NCBI GenBank assembly: GCA_022452125.1
Contig: JAKURJ010000005.1
Location: 4,592 to 29,535, forward strand
DNA length: 24,944 bases
Reading direction: 5' to 3'
From: Candidatus Poseidoniaceae archaeon
GTDB lineage: Archaea; Thermoplasmatota; Poseidoniia; Poseidoniales; Poseidoniaceae
Part shown: piece by piece, positions 1-10,500 of the stretch
Numbering within the stretch: the stretch's first letter is position 1
Layout: each line of letters opens with the position of its first letter
The notes under the pieces: generated by a model
The model's database searches: none
What the model was told of the DNA's origin: nothing
What the model saw: only the letters and a program-made list of their open reading frames with translations
Made by a program: the position numbers and the translations under genes

Positions 1-47
1 CCACCACAATTCGTCACACTCATTGTGGCTTGCCCATCAACTTTCAT
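1..47 (-). CDS. Possible 5' end of a gene leaving the left edge
   Basis: On the minus strand an ATG at 47-45 opens a frame that stays open to the window edge, about 15 codons, beginning MKVDGQATMSV. It lies 76 bases downstream of the HAD phosphatase stop on the same strand. No clear Shine-Dalgarno sequence precedes it. An AT-rich stretch at about 88-98 (minus strand ATTAATAAT) could be a TATA box for a short-leader transcript. Too little protein is visible to name a family. An open frame of this length can arise by chance, so this is a weak call. Confidence 0.35.
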   Translation of the reverse strand, partial: MKVDGQATMSVTNCG

Positions 48-123
48 TTTACGGGTTCTGCCTTGCTTCAAACATATCAGTGTAAGCCGTATTATTAATC
101 CTCAACATCGAAACGATAGTGAA

Positions 124-783
124 TTACAATCCAAGATGTGGACGTAAATCATTCAAGTCCTTCGAGTTGATTACTGTGATCCCCGCTTCAGCAAATGCTG
201 TTTTTGCGACCTCTCTCTGGGGATTGAAGCCAATAAACGTAGAACCTTCAACATGCATGGACAAATCCATGCTGGAATCTCCGACTGAAACCAATCTCTC
301 CGGTGGACAATCTAAGATGTCCAATAATTTCTGAATCGAGGTATATTTCTGCATAGATGGGACTCGAACAACTCCATCGTCCATCAACCACCCTTCATCA
401 TCAAAATTGAAACCATTTGCAATCCAATCATCTGCTTTAACTAATGCAGCAATAGACTGTACATACAAATCTACACCTGCAGACACAATTGCTACGTGTA
501 CTCCTGCAGCTTTCAAATCAGCAACTAATTCCTTAGCGCCTTTCATCAATTTACATCCCGAGTAAGCTCTAAAGATATCATCTCGATGAATCTTGGGAGA
601 TTTCGCTTTCCACAGTGCTATATCTGCAGCCATGAATTCACTATCAGTCAATTCACCTGCCATGAATTTCTGCAACAAATCTTTGGAATCAGTACCAAAG
701 TGATCGTGAATTGTTTTCCATGAGGAAATCGAATCTGCTAACACGCCATCACAATCGAATGCTACACAAAGTGGTTTGTCCAT
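124..783 (-). CDS. HAD-superfamily phosphatase, SerB-like
   Basis: A 219-residue hydrolase of the haloacid dehalogenase superfamily, expected to be a cytoplasmic metal-dependent phosphomonoesterase. All four HAD motifs are visible: motif I FDCDGVLAD with nucleophile Asp10 and general acid Asp12, motif II Ser101 in IVSAG, motif III Lys146, and motif IV GDSSMD (Asp169, Asp173). The helical insert between motifs I and II (about residues 20-80) is a C1-type cap as in phosphoserine phosphatase, and the length matches that family (about 210). The start is supported by a GAGGGGG Shine-Dalgarno on the minus strand at 788-794, 4-7 bases upstream. Substrate is not decidable here: phosphoserine phosphatase is possible, but DCDGVLAD differs from the usual SerB DFDxT form, and a nucleotide or sugar phosphate is equally plausible. 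It sits downstream of the giant gene but is separated from it by three hairpins, so it is probably transcribed independently. Confidence 0.85.
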   Translation of the reverse strand: MDKPLCVAFDCDGVLADSISSWKTIHDHFGTDSKDLLQKFMAGELTDSEFMAADIALWKAKSPKIHRDDIFRAYSGCKLMKGAKELVADLKAAGVHVAIVSAGVDLYVQSIAALVKADDWIANGFNFDDEGWLMDDGVVRVPSMQKYTSIQKLLDILDCPPERLVSVGDSSMDLSMHVEGSTFIGFNPQREVAKTAFAEAGITVINSKDLNDLRPHLGL

Positions 784-865
784 AAAGCCCCCTCAGACTA
801 CGGGTCGTGGCTATCGCTATTGGACTTGTTGAAAGTAAAGGAAAGAAGAAGGTTACAGAGGGGAG

Positions 866-891
866 GGCCCCAGGACCGAAGTCCTGGGGCC
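866..891 (-). terminator. Hairpin C of the giant gene's 3' region, UUCG loop
   Basis: A perfect 11-bp inverted repeat (GGCCCCAGGAC with GTCCTGGGGCC) encloses CGAA, which reads TTCG on the minus strand. On that strand it is followed by a pyrimidine-rich run including CTTCTTCTTTCC (about 835-852). It is the most distal of three hairpins after the giant gene. The stem, loop and tail match the hairpin after the 1,056-residue protein gene, which supports a 3'-end processing or termination role. Termination itself is inferred. Confidence 0.6.
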
Positions 892-912
892 ACACTCCTT
901 TGTGGGGCGTCC

Positions 913-941
913 CCCACTCTCTGAGAGAGTGGGTATTTTTT
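913..941. terminator. Hairpin B plus T6 tract
   Basis: A 9-bp perfect stem (CCCACTCTC with GAGAGTGGG, loop TGA) spans 913-933. On the plus strand it is followed by TATTTTTT (934-941), the classic intrinsic terminator layout, but no plus-strand gene precedes it. On the minus strand, in the direction of the giant gene, the A-tract comes first. It may block antisense transcription into the giant gene or be part of the structured 3' end with hairpins A and C. Confidence 0.45.
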
Positions 942-959
942 CTACAACTCTAGAGACAC

Positions 960-985
960 CTCATCCCCCTCGAAAGGAGGATGAG
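960..985 (-). terminator. Hairpin A just after the giant gene, UUCG loop
   Basis: It begins 22 bases after the giant gene's stop. On the minus strand an 11-bp stem with one G-U wobble (CTCATCCTCCT with AGGGGGATGAG) closes on TTCG. It has no T-tract directly behind it, so it could be an mRNA-stabilising structure as much as a terminator. With hairpin C it repeats the UUCG cap. Confidence 0.5.
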
Positions 986-1006
986 ATGTACTCAGTTTCT
1001 ACCGTC

Positions 1007-1543
1007 TCAAAGGCTGGTCCAAGTTCTTAGAACTGCACCTGCACCAGAGTTTGGTACATAGCTGACCGAGACATAGACGTTTGTCAAGATGTTACCTTCA
1101 TCATCAACTGTCTTGATGTAGATGGTGTCACCTGTATCGAAACTAGACTTGGTCGCACCGTTTTCAGATCCAACAGAGTCGGTGAAGGTCACCATGCTGT
1201 CGGAGTTACCCGGGAAGAACCCGTAAACGGTTGGGTCTGCTAAGTTGTACTGCTCTCTGACAGTCTCTCCATTTGAAGCAGTGTACTCGTAGGTCACTTC
1301 AATAGCCTGTGTGGCTAATTCGACTTGACTTCCAGTAACAGTGATTCTGTGGAAAGAATCGTCACCAGCTGCTGCTTGGCTCGAATCGACATCGAATGAC
1401 ATTCGAGGTACACCCTTAGCAGAAGTATCTGCTAAGCTGGATGCCCAAACATAGATCACACCAGATAGAACCACTGTAATCGCAACCATTAGGATGGTAG
1501 CGATAACTGGGCTCACCGCTTGCTCGTCGTCTTCTAGAGTCAT
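1007..1543 (-). other. Archaeal type IV pilin module fused to the giant protein
   Basis: Residues 4500-4677 look like a whole pilin precursor. A short charged leader (MTLEDDEQ) precedes AVSPVIATILMVAI, the hallmark of the archaeal pilin N-terminal domain family, and the hydrophobic helix runs to about 4532. A globular tail of about 140 residues follows. Immediately before it are a first membrane segment (4467-4486) and the acidic loop after RR (4489-4490). With the giant part outside, the chain crosses inward, makes a cytoplasmic loop and crosses outward again, the normal orientation for a prepilin. Archaeal prepilin peptidase could cut near Ala4508. Met4500 could also act as an internal start, but its nearest purine-rich match (GAGG at 1558-1561) is 14 bases away, too far for a good ribosome binding site. 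Confidence 0.82.
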
Positions 1544-4500
1544 CTCTTCAAGGGATTCCTCTTCTTCGTCACGGCGGCTCTGTAGGACCAGAGCACTGAC
1601 GAATAGACCAGCAGCGCTGATTGCAATCATAGATGGTGCGAACGATGGGACGTCTGCAGTTCCAATCAAGCGTACTACGGTTGGGATGGATTGGTTAGAA
1701 CCTAGAGTGGTCTTACCGAATGTGCGTGGCATTGCACAGTCAGATCCTTCTCCCATAGTAGTCATTAGGTTGTTACACCAGTCTTGATCTTCTAGCATTG
1801 GTCGGCGCTTGTTCTCTAGAGTGACTGGAGATGGGTTACCATCTTCGTCAACACTTGAACTTCCAACTTCACCAGGACAGCTCCATGCTTCTCCTTGCTC
1901 ACCGTTGCTATCGACACATGCGTGTGCGAATGGGAACGCATAGCCGAAGTAGCGGTCTTCTGGAGATGCTGTCATGTCACAGTTCTCGTCAACACAGGTC
2001 AGAACATCAACTTCTACCCAAATCTTGGTTGTGGTAGATGTGATGTAGACAAAGTCGCTTACAGGCTTTGTTTCACCATATGCTGGTGGAGTTACGTATT
2101 GTGTACCAAGGGTCACGTATCCTTCAGCTGTTGGATCATCGTCGTTGTATCCATCGCTGTAGAAGGTAACTTCTAGCATGTGGTCGTAGTTGTAAGGTCC
2201 TTCGTCTCCACCATGGCCTACTAGTACGGTTGTTGGAACCATAGTCTTAGGCATGATGTTCGATACTCCGTTGTAGTCGAATCCTGGTACTGTCTCTAGA
2301 TAGTAGTCAGGTACGTTCTCAGCAACGTTGTCAACACGTACGTACAGTGTTACACTGTCTTCGCCTTGCTGGTAGTTAGCAGTGCTCATTCCGTAGTTAG
2401 GGATGTAGCTAGGCGCTGTTGCGGTGTCGTGTAGGTACAGAGTGATTGGACAGAACTCACCAGATAGAGGGTTCTTCTGGTGGATACCACCGTTGTTTAG
2501 GTAGTCAACTTCCCACTCTGGAGCGTTGGTTGTAGCATCCTTGATTAGATCGAAGGAGATATCATCGCCAGAGATTGTTGCAGAGAAGTAGTTCTCGTAA
2601 TCACATGTGTCAGACTTGACAATGGTCCATGTTAGATCTTCATCCACGTGGTCATTGTCGTGCTTCATTGCTGATAGATCGTAGGTCAAGTTGTCCACGT
2701 TCTCATCGTCCTCAGTTAGAGTAACCTTCCATGGGAAGTTTGGAACTTCTCCATTTCCGTCAGAGATAACGACTCCAGCCTGGCGGTCCCAATCTAGAAC
2801 TTCAGGTGCATCGTTAACTGGGGTAACTGAGAAGTTAACCTCGTATGGTGTTGCATCTGTGTTCTCTCCAACCCATGAGTATGCTAGACAGACATCCTCT
2901 GTCATTCCGGTTGGTGTTCCGTCTGCTAGGTATGGAGGTACGAAGGAAGCAAGTCCTAGGTACAGGTTGTAACATCCGGTTACAGTCATTGGACCGTATA
3001 CTGGGTGTACGATATCGTAATCGATCAACCATGTGTAGGAAACACAGCTAGCCTTGACGTCTGTTGTGCGTCCTAGGTATGCGTTCTCACAGTATCCACC
3101 GTCGTCATTCAGAGTTAGGATGATTGTACACTCGCCACCAAGTTCGTTAACAGCGTTCTCTGTGATGGTCAACTCGTTGTTGACTACAGATACACTGAAT
3201 GCTGGACATGGGTCGTATCCACCGGTTGTTGAGTAACCGTTAGGGAAGATTTCGTCCCATGTGCTATCGAATGAAGTGACGTCAACACCGTATGCGACGC
3301 TCCAGAAGTCTGTGTAGTTCATTGCGTTGTACACAACTGCGTTTGCGTCGATTGTGCTGTCACAACCATCGTCTGAGCGGACTGCTGTAACCTTGTTACC
3401 GCTGGAGTCCATGTACTCTTGGTACCATACTGATCCACAGCCGTTCTGGGCTAGTAGGTATGTTAACAATGGCACATCGTTCAGTGTTGGTAGTGTGTAG
3501 GAACCGTTAGCATTAGCGTCAGCCCATGCCATTGGGTCACCAGTCATTGCAATGTCCTGGAATCCACCGTTTGCAGTTACTGCAGCACCAGCTTCAGCGA
3601 ACAATGCAGATACGCTGCTGAACTTCTTCTGTACCCAGTATGGCTCTACTGTAACATCATCAGACTTGATTGAAGCGCCCCATGTGTATTGTTGAGGCTG
3701 CTCGTTAGCCATGTCGTTGCTTGCCATATCGATTACATAGGAACCAGTTGCGTTAGCAGCAGATCCTAGGACCTTGCTTACACTTCCGAATCCTTCGTCC
3801 AAGACGTTCAGGTTACCTGCACCGTCATCAGCGAATACTGGCATACAATCTGCACGCTCTGAGTTACAGATGATTGGTGCGTCGTTGACGTTAATCACAG
3901 TGAATGTGATTGTTGTGCTGTCTGTCAATCCGTGACTGTCCTCGACACCGAAGTGGAACACATAGGAACCGAACTGGTCGTTGTCAGGGGTGATGGTCAT
4001 GGTCTGGCCAGATAGACCGCTGTCAAGTAGCATGCTTGGGCTCTTGGATGGGTCTGCGTCGTCAGCGACGGTCCAGGTTAGAGTTGCCTCGTTATCCTGT
4101 ACATCGTCTGCCTTATCGGTCAGAGTTAGTGTGTATGCACCGCTGTCTTCGTTAACAGTGATGTCAACTAGGTTCTCGATAACTGGACATGCACGTAGGA
4201 TGTCAATCTCTTCGTTGACATTTGTGCTCATGTCCACTCCATTCAGAGTACCCCAATCTTCTGCACATGGCGCATCTACCTTAGCGGAGATGTCGTATGT
4301 CTTTGCATCAGTTGGTGTGTTAGAACCGACGTAGCTGCGGTAGATTAGCAAGTGGTTGGTTAGATCTCCACCATCTGCTAGGTCACCGTGTCCCATTAGA
4401 AGAGTTAGTTCTTCGTTGAAGGTCTGTCCAACTGCGCCTGTAGCAACAGTTTGGTCAGGGTGAACAGATGATACAGCACCAGTTGATTCATCCTGGATGA

Positions 4501-7500
4501 TTGCAATCAATCTTACAGTCGAACTTGGCTGACCGATACAATCCCAAGGAATTGCGATTTCTGTATCAGTGTCACCAGAGTGACCGATGTAAGACGATAG
4601 AGCAGTACAGGAGGATGTAACATCAGACCAGCCTGTAAATCCGTTGACCTTCAGACCAGAGTTTCCGTTACCACCATCTTCTGCCCAGAAGACATAGTCT
4701 GCTGCGAATGGCAGAGCGTGGGAAACATACCAGCTTTGTCCGGTAGTGTCTCCACCTGTGCTCGAATCGATGTAGATTTGCAAGTCAGCAGATCCCATGT
4801 CGACACCGGTTAGACCTAGGTACAGGTTGTTAGCATCCCATGTAGCAAGGAAGTCCTCGCCAGCACCGTCGCTAGACATTACACCAGGCATTGCATCGTC
4901 TGATGGGTTCTTGGTGTTACCAAACCACTCGGAGGTGTCACCATCTGCGGACATGTAAGGCGCACGGTAAGCCGGTGAAACGTATGCTGCTTGAGCACCG
5001 TCAGTAGACTTGATTAGCAATCCAACATCTGAAGCGTCTCCACCCTTGTGAGTGATATCTAGGTTCAGTAGGTTACCCTCGTGAATTACTGCTGTAGAGT
5101 CTACAACCAACTTGGATGCATCCACTGTGTTTCCAACAGATGTTACTGTTACGTAGGAACCAGCGTTGATCTGAGTTGTTGAGTCAGCCCATGTGACGTT
5201 CTCAACAGATCCTTCTGCGCCACCATCTGCCATCAATGCAGTTGTTGCGTCAGAATCTCCACCGTTCCAGCGGAAGTCGACTGCATCAGTGTTCAATCCA
5301 TACTGACCGGATGTGTCCATGTCAGTAGCATCGAAGGTTGATGTTCCAGTTACGTACATTGCAGATCCTGTGCTTCCAGCGATTAGTTCTGCGCCGTTGA
5401 CTACAACATCTGTGTCTTCAGCGTATGCACCGTAATCTCCACCAGATAGTAGAGCATCACCGGATAGAGTCATTGAACCACCGAATTGCTCGACGGCTGT
5501 GCTGAATCCTGAAACAGATGTTCCATCTAGAGTGATGTCATCATTGGTACCAACTACGTTAACACCGACAGATGAGAATCCGCCGCTGCTACCGGTTGAA
5601 ACGATAACTGAACCGTACATCCATGGGTGTACACTACAATAGTAGTCGTATGTACCCGCTGTGGAGAAAGTCTTGGTGTAAGTTGAACCGAGGTTCATTG
5701 TCAAACCAGATCCCCATGTGGAGTCGTTTGCAGTTACATCGTGAGCTTCACCAGTACCACTGTTGTTGTAGTACTCGTTTGCTCTCCAGCGAACAGTGTC
5801 GCCTTCCTTGATGTTGACATTCTGTGGAGAGTATGCGTTAGCATTGATTTGAACAGTGTGAACTGTTCCACCGCTTCCGCCAACTGCTTCTAGAGTAGAA
5901 CCACTGTCTACTAGGTCACAGCCGTCGGTTACGATTGCGTTCTCCATGATGCTAATGTCGTTTCCACCAGTGTAGACACCAGATGAACCACAGTCTTCAG
6001 CCCAGATACCGATAGCAGCTGGTGCTGTTCGTCCTGCAGTCTGAGAGATGTCGTTGTTGGTTACGTTTGCAGTGTAACCGAACCTTACACCATCGATTAG
6101 GATACCACCGTCTGCGTCGACTAGTGTGTTTCCGTCGATAACACCGTTTCCGTCCTTTACGTAGATACCAGCCTTGGAGGAATCTCCGCCGCCGTTGATT
6201 ACGTTGTCCTTGATGTTCCAATCAAGCGCTCCACGCATGTAGACCGCTTCTTGTGCATTAGCGAAGGTGTTACTTTCGATAGTCAAGTCAGTTGTTGTTC
6301 TGTCTTGAGTATAGACACCGTATTGTGGGCTTGTAGAACCAACGAATTCGTTGTTTCTAATCTCTACACCATCGGAGTATGAGTTCAGACCGAACCAAAT
6401 ATCGATTGTTTCAGAGTTGATGAACTCGTTGTCAGCGATTACTGCATCGTCAGCACCCCAGTAGGACTGGTTGTGTGCGTAGTAGAATCCTGTTCTAATC
6501 AAGTAGACACCGACACCACAGTTCTTCAACACGTTGTTGTAGATAGTGGTGTTTGCGCCACCAACATTCATACACATATCCTGGTTGGATACTGATTGCT
6601 GAGTTCCAGTGTTTCTGAAGTGGGTTAGTGTGTTGTTCTGGACGTTGAAGAAATCAGCTTCCCAAACATAGTTGGACCACCAGTAAGAACTCTTGTAACC
6701 GAATGTTGTAACGATAGATGCCAATCCAGAAATTGTTGAGTTCTGGATATCTGGCACAATGTCGTTCCATCCGTTGTATCCGATCTTAATTCCTTCAGCG
6801 TTGCCGTTATCATCGACTGCTGTTGAAATCCACTCGGAGTTGTGAGAGTATAGTCTAGCACCGTAAGGTGAAGTAGACCAAACCTGAGCGGAGTCTTGGG
6901 AGTTGTAGGAACCTGTCACTAGAACAGTTGAACTGTTCCATGAGTTGTCAGTGTTTCCATCAACGTATACGTATCCTGCATCGAACATGATAACCTTGTT
7001 ATCCAAGTTCTGTGGTACAGCACCGTAATATCCGTACTCAACCAATCCAGAGGAATATGTTCTTCCATTGGAGTTGGATGTTGATACACCAGGACAGTTC
7101 TGCACGTATGTGAACGAAGCAGAATTGAAACTGTAACAGATGCGTACATCAACTGAGTTGGTCAGAACCATAGAGTAGCTGTTACCTGCTGTATCAGCAA
7201 GACTGACGCTGTCCATTGCGTATCTGAAATCTCCACTGTTGTCGCTAGCGCTGTTGTAATAGTAACTACCTACCTTTGCGACAGTAACTGCTTCGTAACC
7301 TGCTAGGTTCAGTTGGCTGAATCCAGATAGGTCGACAGTTTGAGTCTTGAAGGTCATGTCTGCTGCATCTCCATTGGAGTCTGTTATAGCAGAGCCAGTA
7401 GCTTCACCATCTCCGTTCTTTAGAATGACGTTTGCACCAACAACTGGGTTTGAATCAGCAGTTAGTGTGATATCTAATTGACGCATTCTGTTGAATACAC

Positions 7501-10500
7501 CAGAGCCAGTAACTTGTACGGTAGTTGCATCTACATCTCCCTCAACGAAGTCAATGGTTGCAGTACCGGAAATTACAGCGTCCTTGGTGTTTCCGAAATT
7601 GCTGTCGATGAAGGTAAGAGTTCCTTTACCTGCAGTTTCGACACCAATTGCGTTTGTACCCAGTGTCAAGCCATTCCAAGTGAGATCGTTAGATGTCGCT
7701 GAACCGAACTTGATACCTGCGCCAGATGAACCTGAGATTGAACCAGATAGTTCTCCTCTTAGATCCTTAACGTAGTAAACACCAGCAGAAGAAGTTCCGG
7801 AAATATCGACATTTTCGAAGTCAGACATACCAGATGCTCCAGCAGCTGCTAGTACACCGTATTGACCGCCTGTAACGGTCAAGTCAGTAACTGATGAGGA
7901 AGTTGATCCTACTACTGCGAAACCTGCGCTGTTAGGTGAGTTAACAGTTACGTCATTGAATGACGCTGCTGCGTAGTTTCCCCCGATTTCAACACCGTTG
8001 TCTGCACCAGTGATAGTACCACTGTCAAAGGAAGGAATACCAGATTCTCTGATGTATTCACCTAGGTCAGATGGGTCGCTACCAGTTCTTGCAATGATTT
8101 CGATTCTGTCTTGATAGTTGTCAGCACGGTTGTGGAATACATCGATGTACATCTTCATTCCAGTAACATTGCCTAATCCAGACAGATCGACTACAGGCAT
8201 AGTTAGACGAGATGCGTCTCCAGGAGAGGCTCTGTAACTGTATGCGTAATCAAGACAGATGTTGTAGTAACCGGACAATCCTTCAGGAGGTGCGTAGTTA
8301 CCCCACTGCCATGATGGGCTGTAGTAACCCCAATAGTGAATTGGGTATGCATCATTGCCTGATTCCTCGTAAGATTCCCAGGCCCAGCCAGTAGGCTTGG
8401 TACCGAAGTTATACGCATACCCAAAGTAGTTAGGGTTGTAACTTGCACCGTATACATTACAGTGGTGTGATGGAACACCAGATGCTCCACCGCTTGAACC
8501 ATCATAGTATCCGTCCATAGCGGAACTTGTGATGTTCCAAGAGTTACCTGTGTTGTCAGTTAACTCGACATTGATTCTGTCGGTGATCATGTAGTACTTG
8601 GAAGTAGCCCAGTTGTATGTTGGGTGTGCGTTACCTCCACCATAAACAGAGTTGTATCCAAGTTGGACGTAATCTCCTTGACCTAGGAAAGTTGACAAGT
8701 CAACTGCATAGGTTTGCCAGCCGCTCTGTCCAGATAGCAGTGTGCTTCTGTAGATAGTTGGCAGGCTCATACCACCGTATACATCTACACCGACGTCGTT
8801 GTCAGTCAATGTGAATCCATTGATTGTAGGTGCAGCGTTGTAGGAGTACATACCAACTGCAGCATTCTTGACAACGATGTTGTCTACAGCTGCACCGGTT
8901 GACTCGAACATAATTCCAATACCGGTTTGTCCAGAGTTCTGGATTGTTGAGTCATCCCAATCTAGAGTACCACCGTTAACGAACAGTGTCGCTTCAGTAG
9001 CAGCAGCGTTTGCTGCACCATAGATTGTTGCAGAGTTTCCAACTGTCATTGTACCGGAATCTAGGTTGATACCGCCATCGACATCGTAGATGCTTCCTCC
9101 ATCAAGGATTAGAGCTCCTCCATCGATATCCAAGTCAAGTGGGTATGTGCTAGAAGATGCCTTCAATGTACCAGTTGATGTGGAGATTGCCTCTAGTGTT
9201 AGAGAACCGCCAGTTGAGATAGTCAACTTAGGATTGTTGGTAGCATCAGAAGATACCCTGAACACGTTTCTCATAACAATGTTACAATCATCGATGTTCA
9301 GATCGCCAGTCATTGTTACCTTTCCTTCCCATGTGAAGGTGTTGGTTCCGCCGGAGGCGACCGAGCCATCGTAACCTAGCATTGCTTCAGTGTTAGTCAT
9401 CAAGTACGCACAATCCATGTTTGTACCGTTCAGAGTAACTGGTGCTGGCTCAAGACGTAGTTCGATTGAGTCACCGACACCGAAACTTCCTGGGTACCAT
9501 GGGTCTGTGACCATGGTCTCGTTCTGTCCAGATGGACCGAATGCGACTAGGTTGTGGTCAGTGTATGCGTCACCCGCATCGTTCTCGGTAAGAACCCAAA
9601 CGCTAGCTTCTCCATTTGTTCCTGCAGTCTTGTGTGTTCCGACTGTGAACAGTGCGGAACCAGCATCAACAGTTGTTGCTTGGACAGTGTGGTCTGCCTT
9701 GTATTCCTTAACTCCCGAAGGAAGCATCTTGAATACCTTGACAGTAGCCAATCCACCGAAGTAGATAGCACCAGAGGAACTGGATGAAACATCACAGTCA
9801 CTTGCACTGTCACAATCTGTAGAAGTACCAGATGAGTCAACCTGTGAGACATCGATTAGTACAATTCTTCCGTTTGTGGAAGCCTTGGACATCTTGTCGT
9901 AGTTTGACGGCATTGTGACTTCTCCTACACCGATTGTAATCACAGAGTTACGTGCATAGATAGCATTCATTGTTCCTGTGTAGGTAGCATCAACATCAGA
10001 TAGAACGATGTTGTTAGGTGATGCAGAGTTGGAACAGGAACCAGAGACATAGTCAGTTGTTACTGTGTCTCCAATTACGTTGTATCCACATCCGTTAATT
10101 GCAATTCCATCAGTATCCCAGTTTGCACCCTTGATTCCGTCACTGCTTGGTGAGTTACCCGCAACGGATAGCGAACCAATTGTTAGGTCGTCAAGTGTTG
10201 GAGCGAATCTGGTCATAGACAAGTCGCCTGCGGTCAGGTCATCGATAGATGCGCTTGATCCGGATGGACCTGCTGCAGTTGATGAAGTACCACCAGGTGC
10301 GATTGCAACGTTAGCACTTCCCCAGTCTACCATTTCCATCTCAATAGAGTCAAGAGACTCAATGGATGCATCAGCGTAATCTGGTGCGTCCATGTTGTAG
10401 ATGTACAGGGTTGAGCCGGTTCCAGCACCTGCTGCTCCAAGTACGCTACCGCTTTGTGCGGTTGCGGAGGTTGCAGTTAGGTTGCTAATCCAGACGTTTG

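Noticed and set aside
1500..3100. High frequency of CTAG, about a dozen in 1.6 kb
   Set aside because: It is also common in the exporter genes, so it seems to be a genome-wide trait linked to codon choice (CTA before G) and not a special element.
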